A program made the translations under genes and the position numbers. From Hirsutella rhossiliensis (lineage: Eukaryota; Ascomycota; Sordariomycetes; Hypocreales; Ophiocordycipitaceae): 64,000 nucleotides of DNA. The stretch covers positions 5,146,001 to 5,210,000 of the forward strand of contig NW_025408670.1 in the NCBI RefSeq assembly GCF_020360975.1. Direction: 5' to 3'. The first letter of the stretch is position 1; every line of letters starts with the position of its first letter. The notes under the pieces were generated by a model. The model worked only from the letters and a program-made list of their open reading frames with translations, ran no database searches and was not told the origin of the DNA. Below are positions 39,201 to 50,721 of the stretch, one piece after another.

Positions 39201-42200
39201 ATAAAAAGGATAACTATTTAAGTAAATTATTATAGGCTTTAGCAATATAAATAAAAATAGTAACTAAACTAGCGGATATAATAAAATCGACTAATAAGAC
39301 CTATATACTAATTAATATAGCTATATAACTTAGTATCTAATATAAATAGAATAAAGGATATAATATAAAGATTTAAAGAGTTATTACTACTTTAAGGAAG
39401 GACCTTAAATAAATTAATAAAGAGCTTAAGTTAAGAGAAACTAGCTTTTAAAAGAAAGAATAAAGCTTATAGGATAAAATAAAGAATATCCCTTAAGAAT
39501 ACCGGAAATATAATAAACTCTTTAAAGAAGAACTTAAGATAAGGTTACCTAAATATAGCTAATAAGACTACGAAATTTATCTTAAGGATAGAATAACGCT
39601 AACGTTCTATAAAATCTATAACTTAAACGAAAAGTAACTATAAACGCTACGCGACTACCTTAACGAGAATCTATAAAAGGGATATATATAAACGTTAATA
39701 TTTAAAGTAAGCTATCTAGTTATATTTATTTTAAAGAAAAATAGTAAGCTATAACTAGTTATCGACTATAGACGCTTAAACGATATTATAATAAAAGACC
39801 GAATATTATTACTACCTATATTAAAACTATAAGATCGACTATATAGTAAAAAATAGTTTATAGCCCTCGATCTTAAAGGCGCCTATAACTTAATATATAT
39901 AAAAAAGGGATATAAATAGATAATAGCCTTTAAAATAAAAATTAAACTATTTAAATATCTAATAATACTATTTAGACTTATAAATATACTAGCTACCTTT
40001 TAATAGATAATTAATAATATCCTATATAAATACTTAAATATCTTTATAGTAGTATACCTAGATAATATCTTAATCTTCTTAGATACCTTAAAAGAATATA
40101 AGGAATACGTTTATAAGGTACTCCGCGTACTTTAAAATATAAAGTTATTAGTTAAACTAAAAAAAAGTAAGTTTTATATATAAGAAGTAAAGTTCCTTAG
40201 ATATATAATCTTACTAAGAGAGATATAAATATAATAAGATAAGATTAACTTAGTTAAAAAATAGCTAACGCTAAAGAACGTTAAGGATATATAAAGTTTC
40301 CTAGGATTTATAAATTACTACTAACGATTTATTAAAGATTTTAGAAAGATTATAGTACTACTATATAACTTAATAAAAAAGGAAAAAGGATTTATATAGG
40401 ATAATAAAGCTAACGAAGCTTTTAAATATATTAAGACTATAATTATATAAGAACTAGTCTTAACTACCTTCGATCTAGAATAATAAATCGAACTTAAAAC
40501 CGATATATTAAACTTTACTTTAAGAGTATAAATCGGATAAAAAGATAATAAAGGAAGACTATAACTAATTATATTCTACTTAAAGAAGCTATATAGCGTA
40601 GAACTTAATTACCCTATTTATAATAAAGAATTCCTTATAATTATTTAAGCTTTTAAGGAATTTCGATACTACCTTCTTAAAAGTAAGTATAAAGTTAAGG
40701 TTTATATAGATTATAAGAATATCTTATATTTTATAACGACGTAATAGTTAAACGGATAATAGATCTAATAGGCCGAATACTTATTAAAATTCGACTACGA
40801 AATAATCTATAGAAAAGGAATAGAAAATAGTCGAGCTAATACCTTTAGTCGACGAAATAACTATAATATAAGGGCACCTATAGCGAAAAGACAGCTCTTA
40901 GAAATTAACGAAAATAGGAACTACTAGTAACGATAGCTAAATATAATATTTAAAGTATAACCTAACGACTTAACTTATTAAAAGATCCTAAAATAAATAA
41001 AAGAATATAAAGCACTAAAGGGATATAATATAGAATATTCGGAAGTTTTAATATATAAGAATAAAATCTAAATACTACTAGCGTTATAAGATAAAGTTAT
41101 ATAAGATATATATAAATATCTAATATATAGATACTAAGGAATCTAAAGAATAATAAAATAGATTAAATAATAATATAACTTCCTATAGCTTAAAGAAGTA
41201 GTATAATAAGTTATTAAAAAATATAAACTTTATATATAAAGTAAAGCTAAACGATATAAACTATATAAAGAATTATAACCGCTACTAGTACTAGAAAAAC
41301 TATAGGATTTAATAGCTTTCGACTATATTATAAAGCTACTACTATTAAAAGAACCTATAACTAACGTTAAATACGATAGTATATTTATTATTACTAATAG
41401 ATTAATAAAGTATAGATACTTTTTACCGTATAAAGAAGTAAGTAATATAAAAGAGCTAGTATATATATTCCTACGAATAATTATTAGTAATTATAGACTA
41501 CTAAATAAGATTATCTTTAATAGAAGAAGTATATTTATAGCTAAATTTTAGTAAGCTCTTATAGTATAATTAAGGATAAAATATAAGCTTAGTATAGCTT
41601 ATTACCTATAAATAGATAAATAAATAGAACGACTTAACTAAACGCTTAAATAATATTTACGATACTATATTAGTTACGAATAAAACGATTAAGTTAAATA
41701 GCTACTAATAGCGTAACTAGCTTATAATAGCTTAGTTATAAAAATAACTAAGCTCTTACTAGTATACGCTAATTATAGATATAACCTAGAAGTATTTAAG
41801 GTTACTTAAAAAGGACTATAAGCGGAACGAGCGATACTATAAGTAGATTAGCTATAAAAATTATATAAAGAAATATAATAAGAACTTTAATTTATTAGAG
41901 AACGAATATCTACTTACTATAATCGGAAAAGATTATAGGGACTAATCTTTCGAGAGGGAGATATAGTTTACCTTATATAACGAAATATTAAAATAAAACG
42001 ACTAAGTAATAAATTAGATTTTAAGAAACTTAGACTATTTAAGGTTAAGAAAACTATTTTAAAAGTTAACTATAAACTTTCGCTACTAACGATAATATAG
42101 ATATACTTAATATTTTATATCTTATTATTAAAACTAGCGCTACGAAACGCAAAACTATAAGAAAAAATTAAAGTCGACGATAATTAAGAATATAAAGTAG

Positions 42201-42330
42201 AATAAATACTAAATATAAGAAAATAAGGTTAGTAATAAGAGTACCTTATTAAGTAGAAGGGATATAGACTAGAGGAAAATACTTAGGAACTACTTAAGTA
42301 CTTAACCTACTATGGCTCTTTACTTTAATA
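36227..42330 (+). pseudogene. Gypsy-2 gag-pol, destroyed by RIP
   Basis: Same domain order as Gypsy-4: Gag, CCHC near 37,070-37,130, the Cys/His repeat region near 38,100-38,600, protease near 38,830-38,890, reverse transcriptase near 39,650-40,390, RNase H near 40,480-40,830, integrase near 41,090-41,790, chromodomain near 42,190-42,305. Codon spacing is full length where Gypsy-4 lacks 1-2 bp. It is the most complete template among the RIPed copies. Confidence 0.85.
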
Positions 42331-42359
42331 ATTTTACTAAAAGGTTTAAGAGGGATTAA

Positions 42360-42972
42360 AGGACTAAGATCTATAAACTCCTTACTAATACTAAACGAGG
42401 ACTAATTCGCCTTATTAAGAACGCCTAATAATTATAAGTTATTTACTACCTAATACTTATACGTATCGAGCGTAGGCAAAACGCTATCCTTAGTATCTAC
42501 TTCTTAGATACTACAATAAAATAACTTAGAACTCTTTTCCTTTATACGATTTTAAATCTTTTAGATATAAGCTAAACGATTAACGGCGATAGATATTTAC
42601 GACTAAAGGTTCGTAAGCTATACCTAAAGCTTTAATAAGGCTTCCCTAGCTTCCTCCTCTTTAGAATATAGCCTATGCTACTCTATTAATAATTTAGTTA
42701 CTAAAAGAAATATATTAGCTACTACGCGTAGAAAGAATTAAAAGATACCTATAAGAAAAGGCTACTAAAATACTATTATAATAAGGACGACTACTAGTAA
42801 TATAATTATTATAGCGCGAAGAATTTTCGGCTATTTAATAATTCGTCTTCTTTGCCTTAAAGTATTAAGTGTATAGTATATTAATAGGATCTCTACTTAA
42901 GTCGATATATTCGGTAAGAGTAGCGCGCTTAAAGGCTTTTTAAGAACGATTTTTTAGCATACGACTAGATAT
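42360..42972 (-). pseudogene. Gypsy-2 antisense ORF: Cys-cluster/coiled-coil protein, RIPed
   Basis: Minus-strand frame starting at 42,972 (ATA for ATG): (M)SSRMLKNRSQKAFK, then positions with Tyr for Cys (TNYQIAENSSRYNNYITSSR) in the same spacing as the cluster of Gypsy-4. A second frame continues with a charged helix (KEEEAREALLKLQVQLTNL; QKIQNRIKEKSSKLF). At least one frameshift separates the two halves. Overall layout equals that of the open frame at 52,687-53,244 and of Gypsy-1 at 13,820-14,407. Confidence 0.6.
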
Positions 42973-43114
42973 ACTATTAGTAGTATATCCTAAAAGGATA
43001 AAGAAATAAGGAACGATATACTTACGTATAACGCGATAAGGGTATATTTATATATAGCGGCTAAGGCAGCTATAGTAGGTCTTACGGATAAGACTAAAAG
43101 GAGGGGAGATATCG

Positions 43115-43564
43115 TATTACGACTACGGCTACTAAGCCGCTAACGGTCGACCGCGTTAAGCACGTAATACGGTTTAATAGATAAATAGTTAGTATAACTA
43201 TCTAATAGATATAGGATCGAGGGGATCGTAGAGATCTAAGTAATCTAGGATTAATAGGATTACTACGCTCTATACTATCTAACGTTAGGGATTATAGCTA
43301 GGCCTATAATCTAAGGATAGTCTCTATAGGTATATATAGCTACCTACTTTTACTCCTTTAGATAAATAGCTCTCTAGCTTTTAATATAGATCTTTATTAC
43401 GATTCTATCTCTAATTCTAATTACCTAGTTATAGTCTACGGTCTATAACCTCTAACTTATTACTAACGTAATATACTTATTATTGCTTAGACCACGCCCT
43501 ATTATATCTACTAATATAAACCCCTCGATAGGTTTATCCCTTAGGAATAATACCGGTCGTTATA
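43115..43564 (+). repeat. Gypsy-2 right LTR
   Basis: 450 bp, preceded by the polypurine tract AAAAGGAGGGGAGA (43,097-43,110). Confidence 0.9.
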
Positions 43565-44668
43565 TTAACCCGCTACTTAGATAAAAAGTAGCGGACGCCT
43601 AACCGCTTATATTTAAAGTAAAGGGGGATAATAAATTTAAGGTTATAAGAATATACCCTTATATTCCTATTTTTACTATTATAAAGAAATAATAGGTATA
43701 GGGAGGCTTTATAGAATAAGCTAGTAAAAAGAGGCTCTATAATATAGTCTAAGGGAATAACCCTTAAAGATAAAGACCTCTACTAAATATCTATACCTTC
43801 TTTTAGGAAAAGCGGGTTAAGATAAGCCTATCCTTATAAATAAAAATATATATAAAATATATAAGTTAATTATAAGTAGAACTGTTACCCTATTACCTAT
43901 TTTAGCTTAGCGGTTCTAAAGATATCCGCGATATAAGAATAGGTAGGGCATAGAATATTCTAGTTAAATCTACTACTTATACTAAAGCCTATAGTCTTAC
44001 GTTAACTATTATACTATAATTAAACTACCTACTAAGTTAGGAAGATATACTATAAATAAAGCTTTTTAAGTACTATAGAATATACTAGAAAGCTAACTAA
44101 TTAGTCTATTAGTAAGCGAGCAATAGTCTATAAAAGATAAAGGATTTCCCTAAGAGTAGTAGATAGAATAAGTTTATAAGTATCTTTTATAACGCTATTC
44201 TTTTAATATATTATTTAGCCCCTTATATACTTATTATAAATTCCGGATAAAATCCTACCCTATACTCCTTCGACCGATCTTTCCGCTTATATTATTAATT
44301 ACCCGATTTTATACTTATTACTTATACCTTCTTATAGAAGTCGAAGAGATATAAGCTATACGCTAAAAGAAGGTAAGCTAAGAGAAATACTAAGAGGTTC
44401 TTATTAAGTAGCGCGGGTACCTTAACCTTATATAGGAACCTATATATAAGTTTATAGGAGCTATAGCCCTCGATAAGTTTAAGGCCTTATATAGACTAGT
44501 AAGCGAGAATAATAGATTAACGAACTATTAATAGCGGCCTAGGCTAAGACTATAAAGTAAGTAAAGTAAAAGGGGTAGTTATAGTAATATAGGTAATATA
44601 AGCGTAATAGTATAAATAGAGATAAAAATAGCGTTTATTATAAGGTAAAGCCCTTAAACTACCTAAGC
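43565..44668 (+). other. Element X: pol C-terminus and 3' region, RIPed
   Basis: Continues the X pol frame (NPLLRQK, then DNKFKV, which might be the start of a chromodomain-like fold but is too changed to call). Further right no frame is clear. Ends at an ATT/AAT microsatellite (44,673-44,725) that overlaps the end of the antisense ORF. Confidence 0.5.
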
Positions 44669-45586
44669 CTATTCTTTATTATTATTATTACCTTTATTAT
44701 TATCTTTATTATTATTATCCTTATTAGCCTCCTCTTTCTTATTAGCGGTAGCGGCGGTCTTTAAGGCGCTAAGGCGGCCCTCTAAGCCCGTAAGCTAGTC
44801 GGCGGCGGCGGTAGCTTTAAGGGTAAAGGGGTAGCGGCTAGCGGCGGCGGTAGGGGCAACGGCGGTAGCGGAGGCGGGCACGGCTAAGGGGACCGCTAAT
44901 AGGGCGACGGAGGTAGTATCCCTAGCGCCGGGTATATTAAAAGCGGAAGTAAGGGAGCGGAAGAGTAAGGACCTACTTAGGTATAAGGCCCTATCGCTTA
45001 AGGGCGCGGAGGTTATAGTAGGCGGCGGCGGCGGCGGTAAGGCGCTTCTTAGTAGCCCCCCGCGCTTACCTATATAAGCCGGCCTTTTAAGCTAATACTA
45101 TAGCGAGTAGGACGGGAGGCGCCGCCTTATAGGCGCGGCCGGCGCGCGCGTACTAGTAGTAGCTACCGCCGCGGCGGCGCCTAGCTTAGTTAGAGTAGTC
45201 GAGCTCCTATAATATATAACGTATATAGGGGGCTAAGCGGGCGGCGCTAGCCTATACTTAGCGCTTATATTATAGAAGGTTAGCGGATAATATCTATTAC
45301 GCTTACCTAACTATAGACTTACGGGGGTAGCAGAGATAGAGGTAAGAGCCGAGGGGCAAGGCGTTATAGGTAGCGGCGGGGATAGCGTCGTTACCCTAAG
45401 GGGCGACGTAAGGGCGAATAGCGTAGTAGAGGCGGCGGCGGCGGTAGTAGGAGCGGTAGTAGCGGCGTAGGTAGGAGCGGCGGCAGCGGCGGAGTCGTCG
45501 TCGGCCGCGGCTAGTATAGCGTCGACGAACGACTCTATATACTCTAAGAAGGAGGAGGTAAGAGAGGGAGAGGTAGATATATCTAT
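44669..45586 (-). pseudogene. Element X antisense ORF: Ala/Pro-rich protein, lightly stopped
   Basis: About 305 codons on the minus strand, from ATA (presumed RIPed ATG) at 45,586 to TAG at 44,669, with only a handful of TAG codons. It reads DMSTSPSLTSSFLEYIES, then long Ala/Thr/Pro stretches, a PPPPPP run near 45,020, then a probable helix (DQLTGLEGRLSALK) and an Asn/Lys-rich tail. It lies between pol and the 3' LTR, opposite to X. The sequence resembles neither the Gypsy-4 nor the LINE antisense ORF and I recognise no family. Low-complexity G+C-rich DNA can mimic coding, so moderate confidence. Confidence 0.5.
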
Positions 45587-46015
45587 TATAGAAGTTAGCT
45601 TAATAGAATATAGCCTCCCGCTTAATAAAGCATAGAACTTATTAGTTAAAGTTATTATTATTATTAAGGCTATTATTACTACTACTATTACTATTATAAG
45701 TATATATTAATAGAGCGGCCTATATAGCTAAGAACGGACTAACGCCTTAAGTAAAGTAGAACTTACTTATTAATACTATTACTATAGTTAAAGAAAGGAG
45801 AGAAAGAAGGAAAAGGGGAAAGAGGGGATACTACCTTATATACCTCTTAGTAGAAGATACTACTTAAAGTAAAGGGGATAGGCAACCTAAGGCTTATATA
45901 GGTTTAGACCGGCCGCTAGCTACTTAAGGGTATATATAATAGGTTATATCTTTATTTAAACGGCTAGCTAGCCGATAAGTATAGAGCTAGGTTCTAGCTA
46001 CTTAAGCTAATAAGC
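45587..46015. other. Element X 3' region up to Gypsy-4
   Basis: RIPed AT-rich DNA without a recognisable frame; upstream side of the antisense ORF. Ends with TAAGC (46,011-46,015), the left duplication of Gypsy-4. Confidence 0.5.
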
Positions 46016-46515
46016 TGTTACGACCCGACCAACGGTTGGTCACAAGCAGCCCTCAACAAGGCCGACACGTGACGGAGGGGTACAGGATCCCGCGAAGTCA
46101 CGTGATGGATCATTTGGATCACTTGGTGATCCCAACGATCCGGCTCATTGGATCATCTCGATGATCCAACGACGATGTACAGGATCATTGGATCGTCTCA
46201 ATGATCCAACGATCCGTGAACAGGATCATCACGTTCGCTGAATGATCCACGAAGGACCACTGGGTATATAAGGACACCCAATTCCACTCCTTTAGACTAG
46301 ATAGCTCTTTAGCTTTCAACACAATCATTACGATCCCTATCACGATCTCATCTCTGATTCCGATCACTTGATTACCTGGTTACAGTCTACGGTCTACGAC
46401 CTCCGACTCATCACCAACGTGACATACTTATCATTGCTCAGACCACGCCCTGTTGTATCTGCCAACATAAACCCCACGACAGGTTTATCCCTTGGGAATA
46501 TCACCGGTCGTCACA
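46016..46515 (+). repeat. Gypsy-4 left LTR
   Basis: 500 bp. U3 contains about a dozen GATC sites between 46,085 and 46,250, many inside imperfect palindromes (GGATCATTGGATC, CAATGATCCAACGATCC). TATA box near 46,264. R-U5 is shared with the solo LTR and the RIPed copies. Confidence 0.96.
46264..46272 (+). promoter_or_regulatory. Gypsy-4 LTR TATA box
   Basis: TATATAAGG in the left LTR; repeated in the right LTR near 53,612. The conserved CTCCTTTAGACTAGATAGCTC follows within 30 bp, so the RNA start is expected between about 46,290 and 46,312. Confidence 0.7.
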
Positions 46516-46530
46516 CGTTGAAAGCTCTTG
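46516..46530 (+). promoter_or_regulatory. Gypsy-4 primer-binding site, probably self-priming
   Basis: CGTTGAAAGCTCTTG follows the LTR. GTTGAAAGCT is the exact reverse complement of AGCTTTCAAC at 46,311-46,320 in the same LTR, about 45 bp after the TATA box, where the RNA may begin. This is the arrangement of Tf1-type elements that prime from their own 5' end. The pair is kept in Gypsy-1 and Gypsy-2 in RIPed form. Confidence 0.6.
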
Positions 46531-46578
46531 TTCAGAACGATACCGCGTCTCTCTGAGCAATATCGCATAACTGTCAAC

Positions 46579-49097
46579 ATGCCTGCACAGCAAACTGGAT
46601 CAACCAACTCGGGACACACCGTGTCGCCGCAGGACATGATGCGCGAAATCATCAGCCTTCGACAGGAGGTCCAAGTGCTCAGGAACGGAGGAGGCAACGG
46701 ACAAGTCAGGGACATCGGAGAAGCAGTCAAACCAAAACAGCCAGGACCATTCGACGGTACTCATGGCACGCTTCGAGACTTTCTCACCCAACTCAAAGCC
46801 TACCACCGATTCTATCCGACCAAGCTCTCGGACCCAGTCGAAAGGTACTCCACGCAGGAAATTGTTTATCTGGAACGGCACTCGCCTGGTTTGGACCCAT
46901 CATGAGGACTTTCTCGACAACCAACCAGCGCGACGAGACAACGAGACAGACGAAGTCTTTGCCAGTTTCCAAGGATTCGAAGAAGCCATTACGAAGGTAT
47001 TCGGAACAACCGACGAGGAACGAGAGGCCGAACAGAAACTTCGAGAACTCCGACAAAGGATCTCAGCATCGGATTATGCTGCGAAGTTCCGTCAAGTCAC
47101 CTCAAAGCTTGATTGGGACGACGAACCTCTTATGTCACGATTCTACGACGGGCTGAAAGAAGAAGTCAAGGACGAGCTCTACAAGGAAAATCGACCTGAC
47201 AACCTCTCGGACTACATTGCTATGGCAGTACGAATCGACGACAGACAGTATGCGCGACGCCAAGAAAAGAAACAAGGAAGAGGAAACTGGAACCCTTCCT
47301 ATGGGAACAACTTTAACCGACGCGCCAACTACAAAAAGAAGCGCGAAACTCCATTGCTTACGCCCACACAACTAACCCAGGCAAAATGGACCTGGATGCA
47401 ACAAAGAAGGGCGAAGGAAAATGCTTCAACTGCGGAAAGTTGGACATTTCTCACGAAATTGCAAGCAACCTCGCAAGGAGAAGAAAGTTCACTGGGCCCC
47501 AGCCCCAGAAGGTAAGAGACACCTGAACGCTACTAACAAGCAGGAACCAAAGCATGAACTCCTTAGTTGGACTGCATGCTACGACGACAAATGCACGGTA
47601 CACCTAAGCGACAAAAACGGTACCGGATGGTTCCCAAAGCCACCAAAGAAAACCCTTGCAATGGTGCAACGAAGAGATCCACAACACAGAAACAAGTCAA
47701 ATTCGCAGAACCGGAACACCCCTATCCTGAAGGAGTCTCCCAAGACTGGATCAGGAAGAACGGCAAACGATTCCAGGAAGACATGCGAAACAAAAATCGA
47801 CAACAACGACGGGCAGTCTATAAACAACATAACAAAGAAGATACGGACGCAGCCCTTATGCTCACGAAACTCGGACAACAACCCGAAGAGGAACAACGAA
47901 GTTTCGACGACACAAGCTCTGAAGAACAAGACACGCTACAAGAAACAGAAGACGAGGATGAACTCGCACCACCACCCTCACTACTAAGGAAAACGCCACG
48001 ATTGGAGAACACGCTCCATACTTCGAAGAATTCGAAGAAATGCTCAAAATTGGAACTCAACAAATACCTCAAATTCTCACGGAAAACCAACAAGCTGCAT
48101 TGATTCGATACCAACCGGCACCACGCGGAGGAGACTACGCTGTGGCTATCGCCGCAGTCGACACCTTTACAGCCCTACAACGAGAATGGCAACCACGAGG
48201 AGAATTTTCAGATGACCCAAGAACAGTGCTCAGTCACGAAGAGCACAAACATATTTCATGGATCCCATGCGTCTATTTGGACTGCATGATACACTTCAGA
48301 TGAAGGCACGACGACGCCTTCCCAGTCAGATTCGACGGACAAATACTTTCGAAACCCTACCTAAGCACGGAACTGGACTACTGGAAAATCGATCAACGTT
48401 ACCCGAACGACCAAGTCATGTTATTGGAACCCGATTACGGCACGCCACTTGAATGCCGCGATGATTACGGTTCTTTAACGAGATGTCTTTCGGAAACATG
48501 CAAAATCCACAAACACGCCAAAATTGGGGAATGGCACAACGCCACTCGCTCTAAGGCATCCGAACCATCTATCTTCACAAGACTCGCGCAACGAATCAGA
48601 TGCGACGAAGAAGATTACAACGAATGTGCACACCCGAACTGCAAAGTTCACGAACACGAAAAGGCACGAGCATGGCACAAACGACACAACGGTGCACCAA
48701 AGGACTACTGGCGACACCTACGAAGGCTACAAGCTACATTCGACCAAGGAAAAATTAACGCAGAAGAACTACGCGCAAAACAGAAAGACGCAGAACGAAA
48801 ACTCGATTCCTGGTACGAAAACGAACAGAATTGCGAAGCACGGTACGCAATCAACTGCGAAGCAGCACAATGCAAACAACACAGCGTTGAGAAACAAGAA
48901 ATCTTCGATTGGCTACAAGAAATCAGTCTCTTGAGCCCCGACACGACACCACGCGACGAAAACATAAAGAAACGATATCAACAACAAATCGAAGAAGAAT
49001 ACCCAAATGAAACGAATAAGGACCAGGCAAAACGAGGTACGCCATCTGTAAAAGGGCTACAGACTGGCACGACACGACAAGATCAAGGACCCTATGC
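46579..49097 (+). pseudogene. Gypsy-4 Gag with CCHC knuckle and Cys/His repeats, frameshifted
   Basis: Start ATG at 46,579 (MPAQQTGSTN), 64 bp after the LTR. Capsid-like part: QPGPFDGTHGTLRDF, FLDNQ, EEVKDELYKENRPDNLSDYI. Retroviral knuckle near 47,423-47,470 (CFNCGK, then HFSRNCKQP). Acidic/Gln-rich stretch, then from 48,418 three repeats of C-x7/9-C-x4-C-x2-H-x7/9-W (48,454-48,537; 48,601-48,678; 48,832-48,912). Small losses relative to RIPed copies break the frame near 46,841, 46,904, 47,442, 47,684, 47,988, 48,297-48,309, 49,029 and 49,085; an in-frame TAA near 49,049 may be a CAA that mutated. Gag forms the particle that packages element RNA. Confidence 0.85.
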
Positions 49098-49500
49098 ATG
49101 GCAACGGCAAGCCATGGCAACCAAATGGTATTGGACATCCAAATCGCGGGACATCACGTACACGCACTATTGGATTGCGGCGCGATGGGCAATTACGTTT
49201 CACCTAGAGTCATCAATCGTTACCGACTCCCATGGAGACACAAGAAAGATCCATATGAACTCACGAATATCGAAGGAGGCCTTCAACTATAACAACGGAA
49301 TCATTGATATGGAGATTGATCACCTCGACATCAATATCCAGGGCCACGACGAACGAGTCGACTTCGACATCATGGACATTGGAGAACACGACCTTGTGTT
49401 AGGGCTTCCATGGTTACAGGAGAGCAACCCACTGATCAACTGGAAAACTGGCCAGCTGCGTTGGAACGACGACGCAAGTTTCCAAGACCAGCAGATTTGG
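49098..49500 (+). pseudogene. Gypsy-4 aspartic protease
   Basis: Frame MVLDIQIAGHHVHALLDCGAMGNYVS holds the retropepsin site at 49,166-49,180 as D-C-G-A, a known variant of D-S/T-G-A. After a 2-bp loss near 49,276 the domain continues in another frame to DLVLGLPWL near 49,390. It cleaves Gag-Pol. The protease frame is -1 relative to the reconstructed Gag frame in Gypsy-4 and in the RIPed copies. Confidence 0.8.
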
Positions 49501-50721
49501 GAGAAAGCAAAATTTTGCGATGATTTAGCCACTGAACAGGACGAAAGGGATGACCGTTCAAGCAAATCATTACGGGCTTCAGCGATACAAACGAAAACAG
49601 CAACCGAACCGGCGGACACAACAAAATCGACTGACAAGACCCACGTACTGACCAACACGGCTGTACAACCTGGCATCCGACATAAACAGAACAAAGGACA
49701 CAACAAGAAGATCCGAAGAGTTATTGCCACTCTAAGGAAAGACCTCGAACAAATCAACAAAGAGCTCGAGTCAGGAAACCAGCTCTCAAAAGAAAGAACA
49801 AAGCCCACAAGACAGAATGAAGAACATCCCACAGGAATACCGGAAATACGACAAACTCTTCAAGGAAGAACTCGAGACAGGGTTACCCGAACACAGTCAA
49901 TGGGACCACGAAATTTGTCTCAAAGATGGAAGAACGCCGACGTTCCATAAGATTTACAACCTAAACGAAAAGCAACTGCAAACGCTACGCGACTACCTCG
50001 ACGAGAATCTACGAAAGGGATACATACGAACATCAACATCCGAAGCAGGCTACCCAGTCATGTTTGTTCCAAAGAAAACGGCAAGCTACGACTAGTTGTC
50101 GACTACAGACGCCTAAACGATATTACAATGAAGGACCGAACACCATTACCGCTTATATCGGAACTACGAGATCGACTGCACGGCAAAAAATGGTTTACGG
50201 CCCTCGATCTCAAAGGCGCCTACAACTTAATACGCATGAAAAAGGGACACGAATGGATGACAGCTTTCAGAACGAAATTCGGACTATTCGAATATCTGGT
50301 AATGCCATTTGGACTCACAAATGCACCAGCTACCTTCAACGGATGATCAACAATGTCCTACGCGAACACTTGGACATCTTTGTGGTAGTATACCTGGATG
50401 ATATCCTAATCTTCTCGGACACCCTAGAAGAACACAAGGAACACGTCCACAAGGTACTCCGCGCACTTCAGAATGCGAAGTTACTGGTTGAACCAGAAAA
50501 AAGCAAGTTCCACACACAGGAAGTAGATTTCCTCGGACACACGATCTCACCAGGAGAGATACGAATGCAACAAGACAAGATCAACTCAGTCAAAGAATGG
50601 CCAACGCCAAAGAACGTCAAGGACGTACAAAGTTTCCTAGGATTTGCGAATTACTACCGACGATTCATCAAAGATTTCGGAAAGATTGCAACACCACTAC
50701 ACGACTTAACGAAGAAGGAAA
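49501..50721 (+). pseudogene. Gypsy-4 reverse transcriptase
   Basis: A charged linker (49,501-49,810), then the reverse transcriptase: [14 protein letters not shown] at 49,923, [13 protein letters not shown] near 50,194, [12 protein letters not shown] near 50,303 and the catalytic YLDDIL at 50,391-50,408, then FLGHTIS and FLGFANYYRRFI. Losses near 49,774, 50,078, 50,338 and 50,721 break the frame; RIPed Gypsy-1 and -2 keep the missing bases. Catalytic residues are present. Confidence 0.88.

Larger units (their letters stand above)
35714..43564 (+). mobile_element. Gypsy-2: full-length RIPed Ty3/Gypsy chromovirus inserted in X
   Basis: 7,851 bp flanked by a perfect duplication TTAAC (35,709-35,713; 43,565-43,569). 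LTRs 35,714-36,163 and 43,115-43,564, 450 bp each. Collinear with Gypsy-1 and Gypsy-4 through gag-pol; no LTR-sized insert. Its U3 (TATTACGACCACGGCTACTA) is distinct from both relatives while R-U5 is shared. Confidence 0.93.

Noticed and set aside
43570..43760. Chromodomain in element X
   Set aside because: Only a short DNKFKV-like start is seen; the YLVKW and WEP motifs are not recognisable.
44673..44725. Possible CRISPR-like or satellite array
   Set aside because: Simple ATT/AAT microsatellite without spacers; a eukaryotic locus.
46185..46556. Short open frames inside the Gypsy-4 left LTR
   Set aside because: Equivalent frames occur in every LTR copy and span promoter and R-U5; non-coding.
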